Shown here in pieces: positions 18,915-22,212 of a stretch of 22,212 nt of DNA. The translations under genes and the position numbers were made by a program. Where the stretch lies: the IMG/VR virus record IMGVR_UViG_3300017952_000117, positions 1-22,212 of that record. One strand, 5' to 3'. Positions within the stretch are counted from its first letter, which is position 1; each line of letters begins with the position of its first letter. Source of the stretch: a virus. A model generated the notes under the pieces. That model was given only the letters and a program-made list of their open reading frames with translations. It did no database searches and was not told where the DNA came from.

Positions 18915-19255
18915 TGGCTGTATACGTTGTCAATTTGGTGATTGATCAAGGCGTCGATTTTACTCAGACGTTTAACTTAGAGAATAGTGCTAGTAATAGT
19001 GCTTTGAATTTGACAAACTATACTGGTTCAGCACAACTTCGCAAACATGCTTCTAGCAGTAAATCTTATACATTTGCTGTTAGTTTTCCAGATAGACTTA
19101 ATGGAACGGTCAATATTACTATGACCGATGAAATCACTAAAAGAATTAAATCTGGAAGATATATCTATGACGTTATTTTGACTGATGTTGATGGACTGAA
19201 GGAACGTGTTGTTGAAGGATCTGTCTTGGTGAGAGAAAGTGCCACTAAGGAGTAA
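18914..19255 (+). CDS. Small virion protein, BppU/Ig-like fold
   Basis: A protein of 113 residues. The order VIDQGVDFTQTFNL (residues 9-22), LTNYTGSAQLRKH (33-45), a central NGTVNITMTDEITKRIKSG, then RYIYDVILTDVDGLKERVVEG (82-102) is that of a widespread small phage tail/baseplate family: a beta sandwich with a Q-G-x-x-F-x-x-x-F start and a G-R-Y-x-Y-D strand near the end. In other phages it is found beside tail fibres or baseplate tips. Here it is the first gene after a late promoter and precedes two fibre genes, which suggests a fibre-attachment or baseplate-periphery role (inferred). It is complete, with no signal peptide or membrane segment. The stop lies 4 nt before the next ATG. Confidence 0.75.
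   Translation: MAVYVVNLVIDQGVDFTQTFNLENSASNSALNLTNYTGSAQLRKHASSSKSYTFAVSFPDRLNGTVNITMTDEITKRIKSGRYIYDVILTDVDGLKERVVEGSVLVRESATKE
19247..19252 (+). promoter_or_regulatory. Strong Shine-Dalgarno (AAGGAG) before the 75-aa gene
   Basis: AAGGAG ends 7 nt before the ATG at 19260 and runs into the stop codon of the previous gene. It fixes 19260 as the start. Confidence 0.8.
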
Positions 19256-19259
19256 ATAA

Positions 19260-19487
19260 ATGCCAGACATTAAGATCCGAGTTGGTCAAAAATCTGCAAC
19301 CAAGGTTGCAACAACATCCACTGGAACTACTGGTGGAACTCTAGCTGGTTTGACTGATACTGACACTGCTGCAGTATCAAATGGTTCTGTTTTGGTTTAT
19401 GATTCAAATACATCTGCATGGGTTGCAACTAATACGTTAACCCCAGGAAACACAAGAAACTTAGACATTAACGGAGGCACATTCTAA
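19260..19487 (+). CDS. Small fibre-associated virion protein (75 aa, GGTF C-terminus)
   Basis: The protein starts MPDIKIRVGQKSATKV. Its middle carries LAGLTDTDTAAVSNGSVLVY followed by DSNTSAWVAT, the pattern (GLTD.d....dGsvLvYds....wvat) common at fibre and tail tips. It ends LDINGGTF. The next gene, the fibre, also ends in a related motif (DCGTF), so the two proteins share a terminal element. The ATG has a strong Shine-Dalgarno, and the stop overlaps the fibre ATG (TAATG). A role as a fibre partner or short fibre segment is an inference. Confidence 0.75.
   Translation: MPDIKIRVGQKSATKVATTSTGTTGGTLAGLTDTDTAAVSNGSVLVYDSNTSAWVATNTLTPGNTRNLDINGGTF
19472..19477 (+). promoter_or_regulatory. Shine-Dalgarno (CGGAGG) for the tail fibre gene, inside the preceding gene
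   Basis: GGAGG lies 9 nt before the fibre ATG at 19487 and is contained in the codons for NGG of the INGGTF terminus of the preceding protein. It supports 19487 as the start and coupled translation through TAATG. Confidence 0.75.
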
Positions 19488-21526
19488 TGGCCAGTAAGAT
19501 TAGGATCTTAAGATCTACTGGTGCGACTGCTCCAGGGTCTCTAGAGTATGGCGAACTTGCAATCACCATAGAACAGGGGACGGCTGGTACTTCTGCTAAT
19601 AAAGCTGGTCGTTTGTTTATCGGTAATGCCTCTAACAATCCTGTAGAACTGGGTGGAGAATATACATATAAACTTTTAGATCATGTCCATGGTGAACTTA
19701 CCAATTCATCTGCTGCAATTGTTGATAGTAACGGTGAAATTGATGGATGGAGTGTTGCTGGTATTCTTACCGCAACCAGAACAAATATTACCGACTTTGT
19801 AACTTCAAATCTGAATGTTACTGGTGTATCTACTTTTGCTCAAGGTCTTAACCTGAATGGCAATGTCACTATCGGTGACTCACATACAGATACCCTCACT
19901 GTAAATGCACGGGCTGGATTTACCACAGACGTAACACTAGATGAAGATCTTCTAGTAACTGGTATTTCTACGTTTACTGGTGCTATTGATGCAAATGGTG
20001 GATTGGATGTTTCTGGTGGAGAAACAATACTTTCTTCCGCGACTGTTAGTGATCTGACTTCAGGAAGAGTTGTTCTTGCTGGTACTTCTGGTGCCCTTGA
20101 AGACAGTGGAAACTTTACTTTCGATGGTTCAACTTTGACGGTAACTGGAGACCAAACTGTCTCTGGGACCATCGATGTTCAGACTGATGCATATGTCGGT
20201 GCTGGTCTTTCTGTTGTTGGTGTTTCTACATTTACTGATGCTATTGATGCAAACAATGGATTGAATGTATCTGGAGCCGAATCGGTACTTTCATCTGCCA
20301 CTGTCTCAGACTTGACTGAGAATCGCATTGTCATTGTTGGCACTTCTGGACAACTGGAAGATGATGCAAATCTCACCTTTGATGGAAGTACACTGGTAGT
20401 TGGTGCAACTCTTGATGGAACGATCATTGATGCAACTACTCTCCGTGCCCCAGTTGGTGTTGTTACTACTCTTACCACACACGACGTAGTTGGTGCAGCT
20501 GCAACATTTACTGAAGCATTTACCCTTGGTTCTGGTGGTACTAAGTATAGTTTCCCAGTTGCTGATGGTTCTGTAGATCAAATTCTGGTTACAAATGGCT
20601 CTGGAAGTTTATCTTTCTCGGATGTTCCATCCAGCATGGTTATTAGTGCTGGTTATGCATCTACAGATAGAGTAAATCTTCTCACAGATACTTTTACTGT
20701 TGCTGCAACTAATAATGAAACTAGAACAACATTAACAGACAATACAATTACAGTTGGTCTTGCCACTGATATCGTTGTTGGTGGTGGTGTTACAATCACC
20801 AATGATCTTCTTGTTCTTGGTAATTTAACTGTTGAAGGAACTGAAACGATTATCAACGTTGATTTCCTTGACGTTCAGGATAAACACATTGGTGTTGCAT
20901 CTACATCTACGGCTTCTAATATAACCGCTGATGGCGGTGGTTTCTTTGTTCATGGTGGTAGTGACGGAGACAAGACTATCTTCTGGAGTTTAACTCAAAG
21001 TGGTTTTGAGGTAAACCAAGATTGGTTACCAAATGCCGATGGATCATTTGATCTTGGTAATACAAACAGAGAATGGCAAAATCTGTTTGTTGATGGTCTT
21101 GCAGAACTAGATGATGTCAATGTTTCTGCAGCCGCAACTATCGCAACGTTAAATGTAACTGGCACTTCAACTCTTGCAACAGTTGATATCAATGCAGGTA
21201 ACATTGATAATACGATTATTGGTGCAGCAACAACTGCAGCTGGTACATTTACAACCCTGACCGCTGGTACAATTGTAACTGGTGGAAGATTGGATGCGGG
21301 ACAGACAACATTCGATACTTTAAGAGTAACGGGTGTTTCAACTCTTGCATCATTAATTCTTTCTTCTGGAACTAATACTAACGGTGCGGCATACTTTGAT
21401 GCCAATGGTCAGTTGCAATCAACCGCAACTCCTTCCGCTGGTATTCAAACCTCTAACTTTATTTTAACAACGAACGCCTCTGGCGTTCCTTCGTGGACGG
21501 ACACTATTGATTGTGGAACATTCTAA
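19487..21526 (+). CDS. Tail fibre protein with hyaline-like repeats (679 aa)
   Basis: The N-terminus (MASKIRILRSTGATAPGSL, then EYGELAITIEQG and GRLFIGNASNNPVEL) matches the virion-proximal start of many phage fibres, with an LEYGELA...LFIGN pattern. Residues about 110-320 carry two hyaline-like repeats (VTGVSTF..., LSSATVSDLT, FDGSTL). The central part has TVEGTETIINVDFLDVQDKHIGV (residues about 449-471, from 20831) and ADGGGFFVHGG. A typical DLGNTNREWQNLFVDGLA segment follows (about 21050-21103), then IDNTIIGAATTAAGTFTTLTA and TFDTLRVTGVSTLASL. These repeats usually form trimeric beta-rich shafts. The end (WTDTIDCGTF) is short, and I see no S74 intramolecular chaperone or receptor-binding head, so the tip may be another protein. 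Host-recognition role inferred. Confidence 0.85.
   Translation: MASKIRILRSTGATAPGSLEYGELAITIEQGTAGTSANKAGRLFIGNASNNPVELGGEYTYKLLDHVHGELTNSSAAIVDSNGEIDGWSVAGILTATRTNITDFVTSNLNVTGVSTFAQGLNLNGNVTIGDSHTDTLTVNARAGFTTDVTLDEDLLVTGISTFTGAIDANGGLDVSGGETILSSATVSDLTSGRVVLAGTSGALEDSGNFTFDGSTLTVTGDQTVSGTIDVQTDAYVGAGLSVVGVSTFTDAIDANNGLNVSGAESVLSSATVSDLTENRIVIVGTSGQLEDDANLTFDGSTLVVGATLDGTIIDATTLRAPVGVVTTLTTHDVVGAAATFTEAFTLGSGGTKYSFPVADGSVDQILVTNGSGSLSFSDVPSSMVISAGYASTDRVNLLTDTFTVAATNNETRTTLTDNTITVGLATDIVVGGGVTITNDLLVLGNLTVEGTETIINVDFLDVQDKHIGVASTSTASNITADGGGFFVHGGSDGDKTIFWSLTQSGFEVNQDWLPNADGSFDLGNTNREWQNLFVDGLAELDDVNVSAAATIATLNVTGTSTLATVDINAGNIDNTIIGAATTAAGTFTTLTAGTIVTGGRLDAGQTTFDTLRVTGVSTLASLILSSGTNTNGAAYFDANGQLQSTATPSAGIQTSNFILTTNASGVPSWTDTIDCGTF
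19949..20431 (+). repeat. Tandem duplication within the tail fibre, two units of about 76 aa
   Basis: Unit 1 is 19949-20176 and unit 2 is 20207-20431, separated by a 30-nt linker. By eye, 46 of the first 65 aligned residues are identical, with blocks STFT, AIDAN, LSSATVSDLT, GTSG, LED and TFDGSTL fully conserved. The DNA has diverged clearly, so this is not a fresh copy. The unit is a shaft repeat. Confidence 0.8.
21472..21488 (+). other. 7-bp perfect hairpin near the 3' end of the fibre gene
   Basis: GAACGCC (21472-21478) and GGCGTTC (21482-21488) are exact reverse complements with a 3-nt loop. It is GC-rich compared with the neighbourhood and sits about 36 nt before the fibre stop codon. 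There is no T-run after it, so it is at most an RNA-stability or processing hairpin. Confidence 0.5.
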
Positions 21527-21722
21527 TCTTGATGCAAACGTTATTGTCGAACTTGCACTAAACAAAGTAGTTGAACTACAAAAACAATTACTCCTGACTG
21601 AGGCTAAGTTTATTAGTCTTCGTCAGGAGTATGACAAACTAAAAATTGAAAATGATGTTTTGAAAAATAAATCTGAAGAGTGGGAATCTTCTTCCACCAC
21701 CAGAAAAACGACCACTAAATAG
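21507..21722 (+). CDS. Small coiled-coil protein with non-AUG start overlapping the fibre gene
   Basis: Up to 71 residues. There is no ATG in frame, so the start must be TTG 21507 or GTG 21513. GGACGG at 21495-21500 lies 6 nt before TTG and 12 nt before GTG, which slightly favours TTG. The start overlaps the fibre gene by 14-20 nt. The sequence is a single helix-like stretch with heptads (VIVELALNKVVELQKQLLL, then LRQEYDKLKIENDVLK) and a Ser/Thr/Lys-rich tail ending TTRKTTTK. Its amphipathic pattern is unlike a chance frame, and its codon use resembles the neighbours. I do not recognise a named family; a scaffold or oligomerisation role is speculative. Confidence 0.7.
   Translation: MIVEHSNLDANVIVELALNKVVELQKQLLLTEAKFISLRQEYDKLKIENDVLKNKSEEWESSSTTRKTTTK
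21589..21631 (+). other. Long near-perfect hairpin inside the small coiled-coil gene
   Basis: TACTCCTGAC (21589-21598) pairs perfectly with GTCAGGAGTA (21622-21631). After one mismatch (21599/21621) the stem continues for eight more pairs, two of them G-U (21600-21607 with 21613-21620), closing a 5-nt loop GTTTA. That makes 18 pairs in 43 nt. No T-run follows. It is the strongest RNA structure I noticed in the window; whether it functions is unknown. Confidence 0.65.
21714..21721 (+). promoter_or_regulatory. Weaker late promoter-like box (ACTAAATA) before the neck gene
   Basis: ACTAAATA differs from NATAAATA at one position and overlaps the TAG stop of the preceding gene. It lies 22 nt before the ATG at 21744, spaced much like the box before gene 8. 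An AGGAAG (21724-21729) is 14 nt from the ATG, which is long for a ribosome binding site. Confidence 0.4.
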
Positions 21723-21743
21723 TAGGAAGCTAGTTTTATATTC

Positions 21744-22212
21744 ATGGCAAAACCTAGCAGTAGACAAGAACTTATTGATTATTGCCTAAGACAGCTGGGT
21801 GAGCCTGTTTTGGAAATCAACGTCGATGACGATCAGATAGAAGATCTCGTCGATGATGCAATTCAGTATTTCCAAGAAAGACACTTTGATGGTGTTGAGA
21901 GAATGTATCTCAAACATCAAATTAGTCAGGCTGATATAGACTCAGCAAGAAGTAACACAGTAGCTTCTACTGGTATTAAATCTGATGTGTTTAACCCAGA
22001 GAGTTCTGGTGTTGTAAACATCAGTGCAAGTAATATCACAATTCCAAATCACGGACTTATCACTGGGTCTCCTGTTTATTATAGTTTTGGTGCAGGTTCT
22101 ACTTCTATTGGAATTGCAACAACTGCTCTTGCTGGAGTAGGAACGACAAGTTTCCTTGGCATTTCAACGGATAGTGTTCTTCTTTATGCAATTGCAGATA
22201 ACAGAAATCAAA
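21744..22212 (+). CDS. 13: Neck protein, T4 gp13-like (N-terminal part, cut by window end)
   Basis: The first 156 residues are visible. The start, MAKPSSRQELIDYCLRQLG then EPVLEINVDDDQIEDLVDDA and IQYFQERHFDGVERMYLKHQI, is the recognised N-terminus of gp13-type neck proteins of T4-like phages. In T4, gp13 and gp14 form the neck that seals the filled head and joins it to the tail. The gene order (fibre genes, then 13) agrees with T4, where 13 follows wac and the fibre genes. From about residue 87 the protein turns into a beta module (NITIPNHGLITGSPVYY, then GIATTALAGVGTTSF) of the type found in the giant upstream protein, which I do not expect in gp13. The frame is open at the end of the window. 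Confidence 0.8.
   Translation, partial: MAKPSSRQELIDYCLRQLGEPVLEINVDDDQIEDLVDDAIQYFQERHFDGVERMYLKHQISQADIDSARSNTVASTGIKSDVFNPESSGVVNISASNITIPNHGLITGSPVYYSFGAGSTSIGIATTALAGVGTTSFLGISTDSVLLYAIADNRNQ
22004..22212 (+). other. HGL-type beta module inside the gp13-like protein
   Basis: The motif order (I)..(N)HGL.(S/T)G..V.Y, GxGTT linker, LLYAIADNRN parallels the giant protein's NHGLLSGQKLTY...TVYAVDKGNN (about 2815-2965) and the YYVQRLDDNRF type (about 3388-3417). It begins right after the helical gp13 start, where the family core would be expected to continue, so it looks like an insertion. The far end lies outside the window. Confidence 0.6.

Noticed and set aside
19252-19258. GTAAATA as another late promoter
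   Set aside because: It lies 1 nt before the ATG at 19260, inside the stop codon and ribosome binding region, leaving no leader.
19840-21405. Several antisense frames of 67-136 codons under the tail fibre gene
   Set aside because: They follow from the Thr, Val and Gly codon use of the fibre; they are low-complexity Val, Pro and Ser strings with no independent support.
21472-21488. Intrinsic terminator at the end of the fibre gene
   Set aside because: The hairpin is real but no T-run follows and it lies inside the coding sequence, so it is listed only as a hairpin.
21625-21642. AGGAG followed by ATG at 21631 as a start site
   Set aside because: The spacing is 1 nt and the frame ends after three codons.
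1-22212. tRNA genes, CRISPR arrays, insertion sequences, integrase, defence genes
   Set aside because: None was seen; nearly every base is in a virion gene and the repeats are protein-module repeats, not spaced identical DNA repeats.

Overview
This window reads as part of the late (virion structural) region of a T4-like contractile-tailed phage of the marine type, as in the cyanophage and pelagiphage relatives of T4. The evidence is a recognisable gp8-type baseplate wedge protein, a recognisable N-terminus of a gp13-type neck protein, a DUF4815-type giant baseplate/tail protein and a hyaline-like tail fibre. In addition, T4-type late promoter boxes (NATAAATA) lie at gene boundaries, every gene is on the + strand, genes are packed with 1-nt overlaps, and the DNA is AT-rich. 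The host cannot be read from the sequence. A picocyanobacterium or SAR11-type bacterium is an inference from the protein families. No tRNA, CRISPR array, insertion sequence, integrase or auxiliary metabolic gene was seen.

Layout: (1) nt 3-9494, the 3' part of an enormous modular structural protein (at least 3163 residues, start outside the window). It holds a degenerate YHYH domain near 1.5-1.85 kb, many beta-rich repeat modules, and a seven-blade Asp-box beta-propeller at about 7.9-8.8 kb. Its place directly upstream of gene 8 is that of T4 gene 7. (2) 9517-11121, a gp8-like wedge protein enlarged by the same modules. (3) 11126-18667, a 2513-residue DUF4815-type protein. (4) 18667-18870, a small coiled-coil protein. 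(5) 18914-19255, a small Ig/BppU-like virion protein. (6) 19260-19487, a short fibre-associated protein. (7) 19487-21526, a tail fibre with an internal tandem duplication. (8) 21507-21722, a short coiled-coil protein overlapping the fibre end and starting at a non-AUG codon. (9) 21744 to the window end, a gp13-like neck protein, truncated by the window and carrying a module otherwise seen in the giant protein.

Three candidate late promoters (9490, 18872, 21714) appear to divide the region into a gp8/DUF4815/coil unit, a fibre unit and a neck unit. Within units, genes are joined by 4-nt gaps or TAATG overlaps, which suggests translational coupling. The products are expected to assemble into the baseplate, its fibres and the head-tail neck.

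The most notable signals are the propeller embedded between two halves of a repeat array, the degenerate YHYH domain, and the spread of one family of short beta modules with GxGTT linkers into at least four virion proteins, including the neck protein. Also notable are a 43-nt near-perfect hairpin inside the last small gene and a C-terminal GGTF motif whose codons act as the ribosome binding site of the next gene.
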